The notes below the pieces were generated by a model. That model did no database searches, was not told where the DNA came from, and saw only the letters and a program-made list of their open reading frames with translations. Positions 43,676 to 52,255 of a DNA stretch of 64,000 bases are shown piece by piece. Source of the DNA: Dokdonia donghaensis DSW-1 (lineage in GTDB: Bacteria > Bacteroidota > Bacteroidia > Flavobacteriales > Flavobacteriaceae); contig NZ_CP015125.1 of NCBI RefSeq assembly GCF_001653755.1, positions 1,052,001 through 1,116,000 of the forward strand. The letters run 5' to 3'. Numbering within the stretch: the first letter of the stretch is position 1; every line of letters starts with the position of its first letter. The translations under genes were made by a program, and so were the position numbers.

Positions 43676-44730
43676 TGGCCTCAGATGTAAAACAGCCGTA
43701 CTCGTTTGCACTTATAACGGCGGCTTATATTACGGTGCTTTTTGCACTACTTATTTTAGCTCTTGAATTTATACAAGACAGCGAGCCTGTGTGGTGGCTG
43801 GTCTTTTTGGGAATTCTAGTTTGCTATGTATTGTCATTTTTACTTATTCATTTTAGAACGCAACTGTTTATATTTAAAAAAGTAAGGGAGATTTACGACA
43901 ACGTAAAGCTCTTAGAAGATGTAAGCCTCACTGCAGATAATATTACTACAGATATGGCTTCACTTTCTGAAGAAGTAGAGCGTTATGCTAAGAGTAAAAA
44001 AATAGAAATAGAATCTTTAAGAGTACAAGAAGAGTATCGTCGTAACTTTTTAGGTAATGTGGCTCACGAGTTAAAAACCCCTTTATTTACTGTACAGGGA
44101 TATATACTTACGTTACTAGACGGCGCTATAAAAGATAAATCTGTTAGAAAAAGATACCTATCTCGTGCAGAAAAAGGCGTAGATCGCTTGATCTATCTCG
44201 TAAATGACCTTGATATGATTACTAAGCTTGAGGTGGGTGATCTTAATATAAACTATGAGTATTTTGATCTAGTAAAACTCATATATGCCACCTTTGAGAT
44301 GCTAGAAATGGAAGCTGCAAAGCGCAATATAACCCTTGCTTTTGATGATTCTTATGCAAAGGAGGTTATGGTAAATGCAGATCAAGAGCGCATACAGCAG
44401 TTGCTCACAAACTTAATAGGTAATTCTATTAAGTATGGTAATGAAAATGGAACAACAGAGGTAAGTATACAAGATTTGATTCAAAACAAATTACTTATAC
44501 GAATTACAGATAATGGAGAAGGTATTGAGCCAGATCATTTACCACGACTCTTTGAGCGATTTTATAGAGTAGATAAGTCTCGTAACCGTAAGGTAGGAGG
44601 GTCAGGTCTGGGGCTCTCTATTGTTAAACATATCATTGAGGCGCACGAGGAGAAAGTTTATGTTGAAAGCGAGTTTGGAGTGGGGTCTGAATTCTCTTTT
44701 ACGCTCGAAAAGGCCGAAATTATCGAGTAA
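43675..44730 (+). CDS. membrane sensor histidine kinase
   Basis: The protein has 351 aa with two transmembrane segments (about 10-32 and 38-60) joined by a very short loop, so there is little periplasmic sensor. A coiled-coil/HAMP-like linker runs to about 120. The H-box VAHELKTPL has His131. The N-box is NLIGNSIKYG, G1 is DNGEGI, the F-box is LFERFYRVD and G2 is GGSGLGLSIVKH. Its ATG overlaps the regulator stop (TAATG). The last 129 bp overlap the convergent glycosyltransferase gene. Confidence 0.95.
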   Translation: MASDVKQPYSFALITAAYITVLFALLILALEFIQDSEPVWWLVFLGILVCYVLSFLLIHFRTQLFIFKKVREIYDNVKLLEDVSLTADNITTDMASLSEEVERYAKSKKIEIESLRVQEEYRRNFLGNVAHELKTPLFTVQGYILTLLDGAIKDKSVRKRYLSRAEKGVDRLIYLVNDLDMITKLEVGDLNINYEYFDLVKLIYATFEMLEMEAAKRNITLAFDDSYAKEVMVNADQERIQQLLTNLIGNSIKYGNENGTTEVSIQDLIQNKLLIRITDNGEGIEPDHLPRLFERFYRVDKSRNRKVGGSGLGLSIVKHIIEAHEEKVYVESEFGVGSEFSFTLEKAEIIE

Positions 44731-45762
44731 ATCACTAGCCTCTATACCCTTTTCAAAACCTGGGTAAACAGACAGTTTGGATAAATCTTTAGTTTTAAAC
44801 TCATCTTGAACTGCAAAAGGTGCAATTTTATTTTCTTTTAACAAAGCCGCAAGATACTCCTGCTCAGACTGTCCTGGTGTAGGGATAAAGAATGCCTTTT
44901 TCTTCATCACGGCTAGATCCATAATTGTCGTATAGCCAGATCTTGCTATGATATACCCACTTTGATTAATCACCTTTTCAAGCTCCTTAGTAGTAAGGAA
45001 ATTAATTACTTTAATGTTGGGCTTAGTATGAGTGATGGTTTTTTCATCTTCAGGTTTACCACGTACAATTAAAAACTGTCCATTAAGTTTTTTAAAGTTC
45101 TTTGTGATAATTTCTTCTAGCATAGAGCGCTGTGGCTCTGGACCAGAAAGTACAGCTGTTGCTGTGTATTTTATTTCTTCTGGTTTTGACTTCATTCTAC
45201 TCAATGGCCCTATATAACGGGTAGGGATTGATAGATTTTTATCAGGATGACCTAATATGCCACTCAGGTTAAAAGTGCCATCAAAGTCTGGCACCCAGCA
45301 TTCATTAAAACGCTCTATATACTTTTTATGTATTGCTGTAGAGATCTTTGTAGTGCTGCCACTTAGCACCTGTAACTGGTGACTTATGATCACACAAGGT
45401 ACTTGATTTGTATATAGTCCAAGACGGTTATCTGAGATAACTCCATCTATATTTAATGCCGGGATAATCTTTTTAAGTTCCTTATGTTCTGCACGTATAC
45501 TCTTTCGTATAGATGGTAAATTAGAGATAAGCTTGCGTTTAAAGTTTTTACCCTTTTCTGCATACTCAATCTTATAAGATGGCAGCGAGACAAAAGAAAG
45601 TTTTGGAAACTCTTTTTTGAGCAATTTAAGCGCATCACCATCACTGGCTATGGTAACCTTATGATTTTGAGATAAAAGCGCATTAACAATAGGGATACAG
45701 CGCGTCGCGTGACCCAATCCCCAGTTAAGAGGAGCAACTAGTATGTGCTTATTTCTTTTCAC
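44602..45762 (-). CDS. MGT-like glycosyltransferase family protein
   Basis: The protein has 386 aa. The N-terminal ILVAPLNWGLGHATRCIPIVNAL and C-terminal YIIARSGYTTIMDLAVMKKKAFFIPTPGQSEQEYLA segments match GT-B fold transferases related to MurG/MGT and the flavobacterial proteins annotated so. Acceptor and donor are unknown. The last 43 codons lie antisense to the kinase gene, and this C-terminal tail (ending NNREPQT) looks unlike the core domain. Confidence 0.75.
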   Translation of the reverse strand: MKRNKHILVAPLNWGLGHATRCIPIVNALLSQNHKVTIASDGDALKLLKKEFPKLSFVSLPSYKIEYAEKGKNFKRKLISNLPSIRKSIRAEHKELKKIIPALNIDGVISDNRLGLYTNQVPCVIISHQLQVLSGSTTKISTAIHKKYIERFNECWVPDFDGTFNLSGILGHPDKNLSIPTRYIGPLSRMKSKPEEIKYTATAVLSGPEPQRSMLEEIITKNFKKLNGQFLIVRGKPEDEKTITHTKPNIKVINFLTTKELEKVINQSGYIIARSGYTTIMDLAVMKKKAFFIPTPGQSEQEYLAALLKENKIAPFAVQDEFKTKDLSKLSVYPGFEKGIEASDLLDNFGLFERKREFRPHSKLAFNINFLLVRLNDMFNNREPQT

Positions 45763-45830
45763 ATTGCAAATATCTATCTCTTAGACGTAGTAAAAGTTTC
45801 CTTAATTTTACCAAAACATTAAATATACCT

Positions 45831-46505
45831 GTGGGAAGTAAAAATAAGCTTAAGAGATTCCGTGAGAATGAGACATTCTCAAACGTAGTACAGCCGTCTA
45901 GAGAAGAACTGGTAGATGGAACTTTTCCTCTTAAGGGTAAGTGGAATTCAGATTTTTTCAAAAACGATAACCCTATCGTCGTAGAGCTAGGCTGTGGTAA
46001 AGGTGAGTATTCTGTAGGACTTGCAGAGAAGTATCCAGATAAAAATTTTATAGGTATAGACATCAAGGGGGCTCGATTTTGGCGTGGAGCAAAAACCGCT
46101 CTAGAAGATAATCTAGACAATGTAGGTTTTATGCGCACGCAAATAGAGCTTATTGAGTACGCTTTCGCGAAAGCGGAAATAGATGAGATATGGATCACAT
46201 TTCCAGATCCTCAAATCAAGTACAAGCGCACTAAGCACCGTATGACCAATACAGAGTTTCTTCAAAAATATAAGAATGTTTTGAAAGAGGGAGGTTGTGT
46301 AAATCTCAAAACAGACTCAGAGTTTATGCACGGTTACACACTGGGATTACTACACGGTGAAGGTCACGAGATTTTAGAAGCAAATCATAATGTGTATAAA
46401 AATGAATACTCGCCAGAGGAGGTTGTGGGGATTCAAACTTTTTATGAAAAACAATACCTAGAACAAGGAAAACCAATTACTTATATTAAATTTAGAGTCA
46501 AGTAA
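45831..46505 (+). CDS. trmB: tRNA (guanine-N7)-methyltransferase
   Basis: It methylates G46 of tRNA using SAM. The start is GTG at 45831 (MGSKNKLKRFREN), giving 224 aa; the conserved N-terminal sequence supports it. The SAM motif is VVELGCGKGEYSVGLA near 51-66, FIGIDIKGARFWRGA near 74-88 is motif II, and ITFPDPQIKYKRTKHR near 122-137 is the family signature. A dispersed palindrome at 46160-46175 encodes EYAFAKAEID near 110, just before that signature. Confidence 0.95.
   Translation: MGSKNKLKRFRENETFSNVVQPSREELVDGTFPLKGKWNSDFFKNDNPIVVELGCGKGEYSVGLAEKYPDKNFIGIDIKGARFWRGAKTALEDNLDNVGFMRTQIELIEYAFAKAEIDEIWITFPDPQIKYKRTKHRMTNTEFLQKYKNVLKEGGCVNLKTDSEFMHGYTLGLLHGEGHEILEANHNVYKNEYSPEEVVGIQTFYEKQYLEQGKPITYIKFRVK
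46160..46175. repeat. dispersed palindrome copy (exact 16-mer)
   Basis: Exact CGCTTTCGCGAAAGCG in trmB, read as YAFAKAE. Confidence 0.95.
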
Positions 46506-46514
46506 CGGGCACCC

Positions 46515-47144
46515 TTGGAGACAACCAAACTTTTTTTAATCACCTATTTTGCAGCGCTAGCCGGAGTGATACCACCTGGGCTAATAAATATGTCTGTTGC
46601 AAAAACGTGTGTTGAGCGTGGTCGCAATAATGGGCTGCTAGTTGCTCTTGGGGCTTCTTTTGTTGTCGTTTTTCAGGCACTTATAGCAGTATTACTTGCG
46701 CGCTATATTTTTGGAAATCCGTATGTGCAGAGTATGCTACTGCGCACAGGTCTTGTTATTTTCTTAATAATGGCCATATTTTTCTTTGTGAAAGCAAAGC
46801 AAAGCAAAGTCCCTAAGGTAAAAATTTCAAAAAACAGAGGTTTAAAAAGTCTAGGTAAAGGGATGGCAATATCTGCACTTAATGTGTTGCCTATTCCTTA
46901 TTTCTGTGCGCTGGGTGCAGCGCTTAACGTAAGCGGTAAGGTAGAATATGACGTAGTAGCAATTGTGCTCTTTGTAGTTGCTGCCGCTGTAGGCACCTTT
47001 AGTGCTTTATATCTTTACGTTCTTTTCTTTGCTCGTATTCAAAATAGAGAGAGCTCTTTTACTCGCTTTTCAAATTATTTTATGGCTGGTCTTATGGTCA
47101 TATTAATGTTAATCACGCTGGTGCGCACTATCTACTTCGAATGA
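46515..47144 (+). CDS. LysE-family transporter
   Basis: The protein has 209 aa starting at TTG 46515 (METTKLFLITYFAALAG). About six hydrophobic helices are present, with the family GVIPPGLINMSVAKTCVERG segment near 16-35 and a mid-protein basic stretch (KAKQSKVPKVKISKNRG). LysE proteins export amino acids or other small metabolites; the substrate is unknown. It follows trmB by 9 bp, and its 3' end overlaps the alkyltransferase-like gene by 4 bp. Confidence 0.85.
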   Translation: METTKLFLITYFAALAGVIPPGLINMSVAKTCVERGRNNGLLVALGASFVVVFQALIAVLLARYIFGNPYVQSMLLRTGLVIFLIMAIFFFVKAKQSKVPKVKISKNRGLKSLGKGMAISALNVLPIPYFCALGAALNVSGKVEYDVVAIVLFVVAAAVGTFSALYLYVLFFARIQNRESSFTRFSNYFMAGLMVILMLITLVRTIYFE

Positions 47145-47479
47145 ATTACGCTCCAGAGACCGAAAATTTTTTTAAAAAGGTGTATGCCGTAGCTGCTTTA
47201 ATTCCTTACGGTAGAGTAACGAGTTATGGTGCTATTGCAAAGTATCTAGGTGCTGCTCGTAGTAGTCGTATGGTAGGTTGGGCAATGAATGGTGCTAGTA
47301 ATCATCCAGAAGTGCCAGCACATAGAGTTGTAAATAGAGTAGGGCTGCTTACTGGTAAACATCATTTCCCACAAACTAACTTAATGCGGCAATTGCTTGA
47401 AAATGAAGGTGTAGAGGTTAAAGATGATAAGGTGGTTAATTTTAAAAAGCACTTTTGGGATCCTGTAATTGAACTTTAA
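47141..47479 (+). CDS. alkyltransferase-like protein (MGMT family without active Cys)
   Basis: The protein has 112 aa matching the MGMT DNA-binding domain: IPYGRVTSYGAIAKYLG near 21-37, SSRMVGWAMNGAS near 41-53 and PAHRVVNRVGLLTG near 58-71. The alkyl-accepting Cys of PCHRV is Ala, the defining feature of alkyltransferase-like (ATL) proteins. ATLs bind O6-alkylguanine and guide it to nucleotide excision repair; they do not repair it themselves. The 4-bp overlap with the LysE-type gene indicates coupling. Confidence 0.9.
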   Translation: MNYAPETENFFKKVYAVAALIPYGRVTSYGAIAKYLGAARSSRMVGWAMNGASNHPEVPAHRVVNRVGLLTGKHHFPQTNLMRQLLENEGVEVKDDKVVNFKKHFWDPVIEL

Positions 47480-47577
47480 AATTGTACTTGCTGGAGCTCT
47501 ATAAAGCTTAAATTATTCTAAGAAAAGATCGTGTCGTTTTCTTATTGAAATTGTCAAATATTTTGAAAATTGAAGTA

Positions 47578-47609
47578 TTGGTATTTACCCCTTTGCAGTT
47601 GTATCTTTG
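47578..47609 (+). promoter_or_regulatory. promoter of the Mrp/NifU/FNR/ferredoxin run
   Basis: TATCTTTG at 47602-47609, a perfect TAnnTTTG, with TTG at 47578-47580, 21 bp upstream. The leader before the Mrp gene would be about 45 nt. Confidence 0.6.
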
Positions 47610-47659
47610 CATTTAGAATTAGTCTAATTAAAGGCTGATTTTGAATTGCTTATTAAAAG

Positions 47660-48796
47660 ATGAAATTACAAAAGAAAGATATTCTCGAGGCTTTAAAAAC
47701 TATTACTGCTCCAGGTGCTGGAGAAAATATGGTAGATAGTGGCGCAGTTACTAATGTGCTAACATTTGGCGATGAGGTAATTGTAGATATCACTATAAAC
47801 AACCCAACACTACAAGCTCGTAAAAAAGCAGAGGTTGATATTATGAAAACCATACACGATAAGGTTTTTGAAAAAGCACAGGTAAAGGTTAATGTAAAAG
47901 TTACCGCTCCGCCTAAAGAAGAAACAGTTGAGATTAAAGGTAAAGCGATACCTGGTATAAAAAACATCGTTGCTGTAGCCTCTGGTAAAGGAGGAGTAGG
48001 TAAATCTACCGTAACGTCTAACATAGCAGTGACACTCGCAAAAATGGGCTTCAAGGTAGGTATACTTGATGCAGATATTTACGGGCCATCTGTGCCTATT
48101 ATGTTTGACGTGGCAAATGAGAGACCACTCTCTGTAAATGTAGACGGAAAGTCTAAAATGAAACCTATAGAAAGCTACGGCGTAAAAGTACTCTCAATAG
48201 GATTTTTTACAAAGCCAGATCAAGCAGTTATATGGAGAGGACCTATGGCAGCAAAGGCACTTAACCAGATGATTTTTGACGCAGCCTGGGGTGAATTAGA
48301 CTTCTTACTGCTAGATCTACCTCCAGGTACGGGAGATATACACCTAAGCATAATGCAATCTTTACCTATTACGGGTGCTGTAGTGGTGAGCACACCACAA
48401 AATGTTGCACTTGCAGATGCAAAGAAGGGTGTAGCAATGTTTAAACAAGAAAGTATAAATGTTCCTGTTTTAGGTATTGTAGAAAATATGGCTTACTTCA
48501 CACCAGAAGAGTTGCCAGATAATAAATATTACATCTTTGGTAAAGAAGGGGCAAAAAACCTCGCCGAAGATTTAGGTGTACGTTTACTAGGTGAGATTCC
48601 ATTAGTACAAAGTATACGTGAGGCAGGAGATGTAGGACGTCCAGCGGCATTACAGGCTAACACGCCTACTATGGAAGCTTTTGATAACTTGACAAAAAAT
48701 GTTGTTGAGGAGACTGTACGTCGTAATACAGACTTACCAGCTACCGAAGCAATTAAGATTACCACAATGGCAGGATGTTCTGCCGTAAAGAATTAA
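47660..48796 (+). CDS. mrp: Mrp/ApbC-type iron-sulfur carrier ATPase
   Basis: The protein has 378 aa. The N-terminal DUF59/MIP18-like domain covers about 1-90, then a P-loop deviant Walker A, VASGKGGVGKST, near 108-119, then LLLDLPPGTGDIH near 216-228 in the MinD/NBP35 fold. This protein binds and delivers Fe-S clusters in an ATP-dependent way. The C terminus carries a Cys in AGCSAV, but the CxxC of many ApbC proteins is not clearly present near the end. The NifU-type gene follows 2 bp later. Confidence 0.92.
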   Translation: MKLQKKDILEALKTITAPGAGENMVDSGAVTNVLTFGDEVIVDITINNPTLQARKKAEVDIMKTIHDKVFEKAQVKVNVKVTAPPKEETVEIKGKAIPGIKNIVAVASGKGGVGKSTVTSNIAVTLAKMGFKVGILDADIYGPSVPIMFDVANERPLSVNVDGKSKMKPIESYGVKVLSIGFFTKPDQAVIWRGPMAAKALNQMIFDAAWGELDFLLLDLPPGTGDIHLSIMQSLPITGAVVVSTPQNVALADAKKGVAMFKQESINVPVLGIVENMAYFTPEELPDNKYYIFGKEGAKNLAEDLGVRLLGEIPLVQSIREAGDVGRPAALQANTPTMEAFDNLTKNVVEETVRRNTDLPATEAIKITTMAGCSAVKN

Positions 48797-48798
48797 GT

Positions 48799-49041
48799 AT
48801 GAGCACAGCAGAGTTAACACAAAAAGTAGAGGATGCCCTTGAGGAGATCCGTCCTTTTTTACAGAGTGATGGAGGTGATATAAGCCTTCTCGGGATAGAT
48901 GATGATAGGGTGGTGCGCGTTCAGCTGCAAGGCGCTTGCGTAGGTTGCTCTGTTAATCAAATGACCTTAAAGAGTGGTGTTGAGATGACCATAAAAAAAC
49001 ACGCTCCGCAAATTGAGCAAGTAATAAATGTTGTTGCGTAG
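48799..49041 (+). CDS. NifU C-terminal-domain iron-sulfur scaffold
   Basis: The start is moved to 48799 (MSTAELTQKV); the upstream frame overlaps the Mrp gene. The protein has 80 aa with the NifU-like signature: IRPFLQSDGGDISLLG near 14-29 and the CxxC motif in GACVGCSV near 45-52. It holds a transient Fe-S cluster. Lying directly behind Mrp and ahead of the reductase, it is part of an Fe-S assembly and electron-transfer unit. Confidence 0.92.
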   Translation: MSTAELTQKVEDALEEIRPFLQSDGGDISLLGIDDDRVVRVQLQGACVGCSVNQMTLKSGVEMTIKKHAPQIEQVINVVA

Positions 49042-49061
49042 TACGCTTTCGCGAAAGCGTA
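49042..49061. repeat. dispersed palindrome copy (20-bp form, in-operon)
   Basis: TACGCTTTCGCGAAAGCGTA right after the NifU stop and 13 bp before the reductase ATG. In RNA it would form a hairpin inside the operon message. Confidence 0.95.
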
Positions 49062-49074
49062 AATAGATAAGTAA

Positions 49075-50127
49075 ATGATTAAAACAGATATTCTTATAAT
49101 AGGTGCGGGGCCTACAGGTCTTTTTACCGTTTTTGAAGCAGGATTATTAAAGTTAAAGTGCCATCTTATAGATGCCCTACCACAACCGGGAGGACAGTGT
49201 GCAGAGATATATCCAAAAAAACCTATCTATGACATTCCAGCTTTTCCAGAAGTACTTGCTGGTGATCTTGTAGACAACTTGATGAAACAAATCAAGCCTT
49301 TCCAACCTGGATTTACACTTGGAGAACGTGCACAAACTATAGATAAACAAGAAGACGGTAGCTTCATAGTAACGACTAATAAAGGAACAAAACACCACGC
49401 GCCTGTGGTTGCAATTGCAGGAGGTTTAGGGAGTTTTGAGCCTCGTAAACCACCTATTTCAAATATAGCTAGCTACGAGGACAAAGGAGTAGAGTACATC
49501 ATACGCGATCCAGAGTTATACCGTGATAAGAATGTGGTTATTGCTGGTGGAGGTGATAGTGCTCTTGACTGGAGTATCTTCCTTGCAGATGTGGCGAGTG
49601 AAGTGACGCTTGTACACCGTCGCAACGAGTTTAGAGGTGCGCTAGATAGCGTAGAAAAAGTACAAGACCTCAAAAATCAAGGTAAAATAAAACTTATTAC
49701 ACCAGCAGAAGTTGTTGAGGTGATAGGTGAGGGAGCAGTAAGTGGTGTTTCTATAAAACAAGGAGCAGAGGTGTTTAATAAAGATTGTGATCACTTTATA
49801 CCGTTATTTGGACTAGCGCCTAAACTGGGGCCTATTGCAGACTGGGGCCTTGAGATAGAAAAAAATGCCATCAAGGTAGATAACACGCTCGATTACCAAA
49901 CTAACATACCTGGTATTTATGCCATAGGAGATGTGAATACATACCCAGGTAAGCTTAAACTTATACTCTGTGGTTTTCACGAAGCTACGCTTATGTGCCA
50001 GAGTGCCTACCAGCGCATATTTCCAGATAAACGTTACGTAATGAAGTACACCACTGTAGGTGGTGTAACAGGTTTTGATGGTACTAAAAAGGAAGCGCCA
50101 AAAGCGGTTGTAAAAGCAATTGAGTAA
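49075..50127 (+). CDS. thioredoxin-reductase-type ferredoxin-NADP reductase
   Basis: The protein has 350 aa. The FAD motif is IIGAGPTGLFTVFEAG near 6-21, followed by PGGQCAEIYPKKPIYDIPAF near 38-57, a signature of this FNR subgroup, which lacks the CxxC of thioredoxin reductases. VIAGGGDSALDWS near 157-169 is the NADPH site and GIYAIGDVNTYPGKLK near 281-296 the second FAD motif. It should pass electrons from NADPH to the ferredoxin encoded 28 bp downstream. Confidence 0.92.
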   Translation: MIKTDILIIGAGPTGLFTVFEAGLLKLKCHLIDALPQPGGQCAEIYPKKPIYDIPAFPEVLAGDLVDNLMKQIKPFQPGFTLGERAQTIDKQEDGSFIVTTNKGTKHHAPVVAIAGGLGSFEPRKPPISNIASYEDKGVEYIIRDPELYRDKNVVIAGGGDSALDWSIFLADVASEVTLVHRRNEFRGALDSVEKVQDLKNQGKIKLITPAEVVEVIGEGAVSGVSIKQGAEVFNKDCDHFIPLFGLAPKLGPIADWGLEIEKNAIKVDNTLDYQTNIPGIYAIGDVNTYPGKLKLILCGFHEATLMCQSAYQRIFPDKRYVMKYTTVGGVTGFDGTKKEAPKAVVKAIE

Positions 50128-50155
50128 GCTTTTGAGTAAGAAGTAAATACTAGCA

Positions 50156-50488
50156 ATGTCAGTAGATATTAAGATAACTATAATAGACCGCGAGGGAGTT
50201 TCTCACGCGATAGACGCTCCCACAGATATGAATATGAATCTTATGGAGATTGTACGTTCATATGAGCTTGCTCCAGAAGGAACAATAGGGGTATGTGGTG
50301 GTATGGCTATGTGTGCTTCTTGCCAGTGTTATGTAGAGAGTGATCACGAGCTCCCAGAAATGAGTGATGATGAAGACGCAATGCTCGCCGAAGCTTTTTA
50401 TGTAGAAGATAATAGTAGACTAGGGTGCCAGCTTCATATCTCACCAGAGATGGAAGGTTTACAGGTACGTCTTGCGCCAGAATCTTAA
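50156..50488 (+). CDS. [2Fe-2S] ferredoxin, adrenodoxin type
   Basis: The protein has 110 aa. The cluster ligands are spaced C-x5-C-x2-C in GVCGGMAMCASC near 43-54, with the last ligand in LGCQLH near 89-94. The ISC/adrenodoxin subtype is shown by MNLMEIVRSYEL and the acidic DDEDAML patch used for partner binding. It is an electron carrier to Fe-S assembly or monooxygenases, paired with the reductase upstream. It is the last gene of the run and faces the phosphoesterase gene. Confidence 0.93.
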   Translation: MSVDIKITIIDREGVSHAIDAPTDMNMNLMEIVRSYELAPEGTIGVCGGMAMCASCQCYVESDHELPEMSDDEDAMLAEAFYVEDNSRLGCQLHISPEMEGLQVRLAPES

Positions 50489-50512
50489 AATAGTAGCGCT
50501 TTTTATTTGCTT

Positions 50513-51406
50513 TTATGCCTGATAGGCGTGTAGTGCGGTAGGACCTTCTAGTAGCTCCCTTACTACTTGTAAAGTACCACTCTCTGAGGTCGCTATGTGC
50601 CACTTAATAAGTGATATTGCACCATTCTCAATTTCTAAACCGGTAATACTTCTAGGGTGTACACAGCTCCCGTCGTTAAAAAATGCAATGTCGCCAGGCT
50701 CAGGAAAACGTGGTCTATGCGTATGACCTACAATGGTGAGAAGGTTATTATTTTCTATGATCCATTTTTTTATACGGCGCTCTACTTTAATAAGTTCCTT
50801 ATAATTTTTTGCCGGACTTGTGGGGTCAGAAATACCAAAGATTTGTAATGGCTTCCAAAGCACACGCACCAGAAATCTATTAAAGCGCCAGCCGTGATAA
50901 TTCATCCAGTCTGCTTGATGCCCGTGACATAAAAACAACTCTTGGTGAATTTCTTTATGTTGTAATACAATGGCCTCGTGATATTCAAGATCCTTAAACA
51001 GCACCTCTTCACGACCGTCTTTAGGGTCAAAATACGTGCTTAGATGCTTTTTTACGTAATTTTTATCCCTGTATACCATATCGTGATTACCCCATATTAA
51101 ATGAAGCCTATTTTCAAAATGGAACTTTTGTAGAAGGCGATATACATTTTTATGAGCCCTTAAAATACTTTCAAAAGAGGTGTTCTCCCACAGTTCATCT
51201 CCATCACCTAGTTCACAATAGGTAAACCCCTCATTATAGTAATGCTTAAGTGCGTGGTAATAAATGTTTTCATTACGGGCAAAGTCATCTGCAAAGCTTT
51301 TGTCACCACGATGACAGTCAGAAAAGAATACAAGCTTATCTTCATTAGAGAATGAAATTCTTCTCGCTTGTTTGTAAGCTCTATCTAGACGTTGTTTTGT
51401 TTTCAC
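50513..51406 (-). CDS. metallophosphoesterase, LpxH-like
   Basis: The protein has 297 aa with the calcineurin-like metal-site motifs: FFSDCHRGD near 27-35, GDGDELWEN near 65-73, WGNHDM near 105-110 and IVGHTHRPRF near 222-231. UDP-2,3-diacylglucosamine hydrolases share this scheme, but the size and the DGDELWE variant differ from LpxH of Proteobacteria, so a lipid A role is possible but unproven. It is cytoplasmic or membrane-associated, with no signal peptide. Confidence 0.8.
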   Translation of the reverse strand: MKTKQRLDRAYKQARRISFSNEDKLVFFSDCHRGDKSFADDFARNENIYYHALKHYYNEGFTYCELGDGDELWENTSFESILRAHKNVYRLLQKFHFENRLHLIWGNHDMVYRDKNYVKKHLSTYFDPKDGREEVLFKDLEYHEAIVLQHKEIHQELFLCHGHQADWMNYHGWRFNRFLVRVLWKPLQIFGISDPTSPAKNYKELIKVERRIKKWIIENNNLLTIVGHTHRPRFPEPGDIAFFNDGSCVHPRSITGLEIENGAISLIKWHIATSESGTLQVVRELLEGPTALHAYQA

Positions 51407-51453
51407 AGTTTAAATATCATAAAAAAGACTGAGATAGTGGGGGTGGTTATTAT

Positions 51454-51473
51454 TACGCTTTCGCGAAAGCGTA
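51454..51473. repeat. dispersed palindrome copy (20-bp form, intergenic)
   Basis: TACGCTTTCGCGAAAGCGTA between the phosphoesterase gene and the tRNA-Pro terminator. Confidence 0.95.
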
Positions 51474-51492
51474 TATACACATCTCACAATAC

Positions 51493-51520
51493 AAAAAAAC
51501 CACTAAAAAAATAGTGGTTT
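51493..51520 (-). terminator. terminator after tRNA-Pro(GGG)
   Basis: AAACCACTA and TAGTGGTTT stem with a T-rich tail on the minus strand, starting 3 bp after the tRNA end. Confidence 0.85.
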
Positions 51521-51523
51521 GCG

Positions 51524-51598
51524 TCGGGTAGAGAGGATTCGAACCTCCGATCTCTGGTCCCCCAGACCAGCACTTTAACCGGACTAAGCTACTACCCG
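51524..51598 (-). tRNA. tRNA-Pro, anticodon GGG
   Basis: The 75-nt cloverleaf has acceptor pairs CGGGTAG with CTACCCG, T-loop GTTCGAATC, and anticodon stem CTGGT/ACCAG around loop CTGGGGG (anticodon GGG at loop positions 3-5). CCA is not encoded. It has its own terminator. Confidence 0.93.
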
Positions 51599-51738
51599 TT
51601 TATGTTGAGATAAATATAATAAAGCTATTTATCTTTTTAAATGACTTCTACTTCAAAAATTCTTGAAAGTAAAAGCTTAGAAAAAAAATCGTATCTTAAA
51701 GTGATGTAAATCAATTGTATAAATTAAATCCCGTAATT

Positions 51739-52185
51739 ATGAAGACGTTTGTATTAGTATGTTTGTATGTGATGGGTGCTACACTCTTAACGAGTGATGG
51801 ATTGATAAATGACAAAAGTGACTTAACTCTAGAAGGAGTATGGGAACTTGAGAACCAGCAGATGTATGAGAATGGTATGATCTCTGAGACCCTACCTAAC
51901 CAAAACGGGTACAGGCAGGTCAAGATGTATAGTAAAGGTCGTGTGATGTGGACCCGTAATGACCCTAGTGATGCAAATGAATGGTTTGGGTATGGGACCT
52001 ACAAGGTAAAAGATGGCATCTTAGAAGAACGGCTTGAGTACGCTTCTGGACCTATGATGAAAATTGTAGATACAACTCAGGTATTTAGGTTTGAATTATT
52101 ACTAGGAGCAAATACCTATCAACAGCGGCAAATGGATGATGAGGGCAATCCTACAGAAGGTGAGAGTTACAAAAGATTAGAATAA
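51739..52185 (+). CDS. secreted lipocalin-like small protein
   Basis: The ATG at 51739 is chosen (MKTFVLVCLYVMGATLL) because it gives a normal signal peptide; a TTG eight codons earlier spoils it. The protein has 148 aa. The mature part begins with LTLEGVWELENQQ and has GYRQVKMYSKGRVMW, GYGTYKVKDGILEERLEYAS and ANTYQQRQMDDEG, a beta-barrel pattern seen in lipocalin-like/DUF4488-type proteins. It is predicted periplasmic; ligand unknown. It lies between two tRNA-Pro genes. Confidence 0.7.
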   Translation: MKTFVLVCLYVMGATLLTSDGLINDKSDLTLEGVWELENQQMYENGMISETLPNQNGYRQVKMYSKGRVMWTRNDPSDANEWFGYGTYKVKDGILEERLEYASGPMMKIVDTTQVFRFELLLGANTYQQRQMDDEGNPTEGESYKRLE

Positions 52186-52206
52186 CTGTAATTATATGTG
52201 ATAAAG

Positions 52207-52239
52207 TTTGTGGTTATCTATTAGAGTTTAGTATATTTG
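52207..52239 (+). promoter_or_regulatory. promoter of tRNA-Pro(TGG)
   Basis: TTTG (52207-52210), 21-bp spacer, TATATTTG (52232-52239): perfect matches to both Bacteroidota elements. The tRNA starts 17 bp later. Confidence 0.8.
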
Positions 52240-52255
52240 CACCCCGATAAACGCT

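Noticed and set aside
47653..48054. 133-aa minus-strand frame opposite the Mrp gene
   Set aside because: It is the reverse shadow of a conserved gene and shows no family features; the same applies to the 149-aa frame at 45749-46198 opposite trmB and the 117-aa frame at 59808-60161 opposite sufC.
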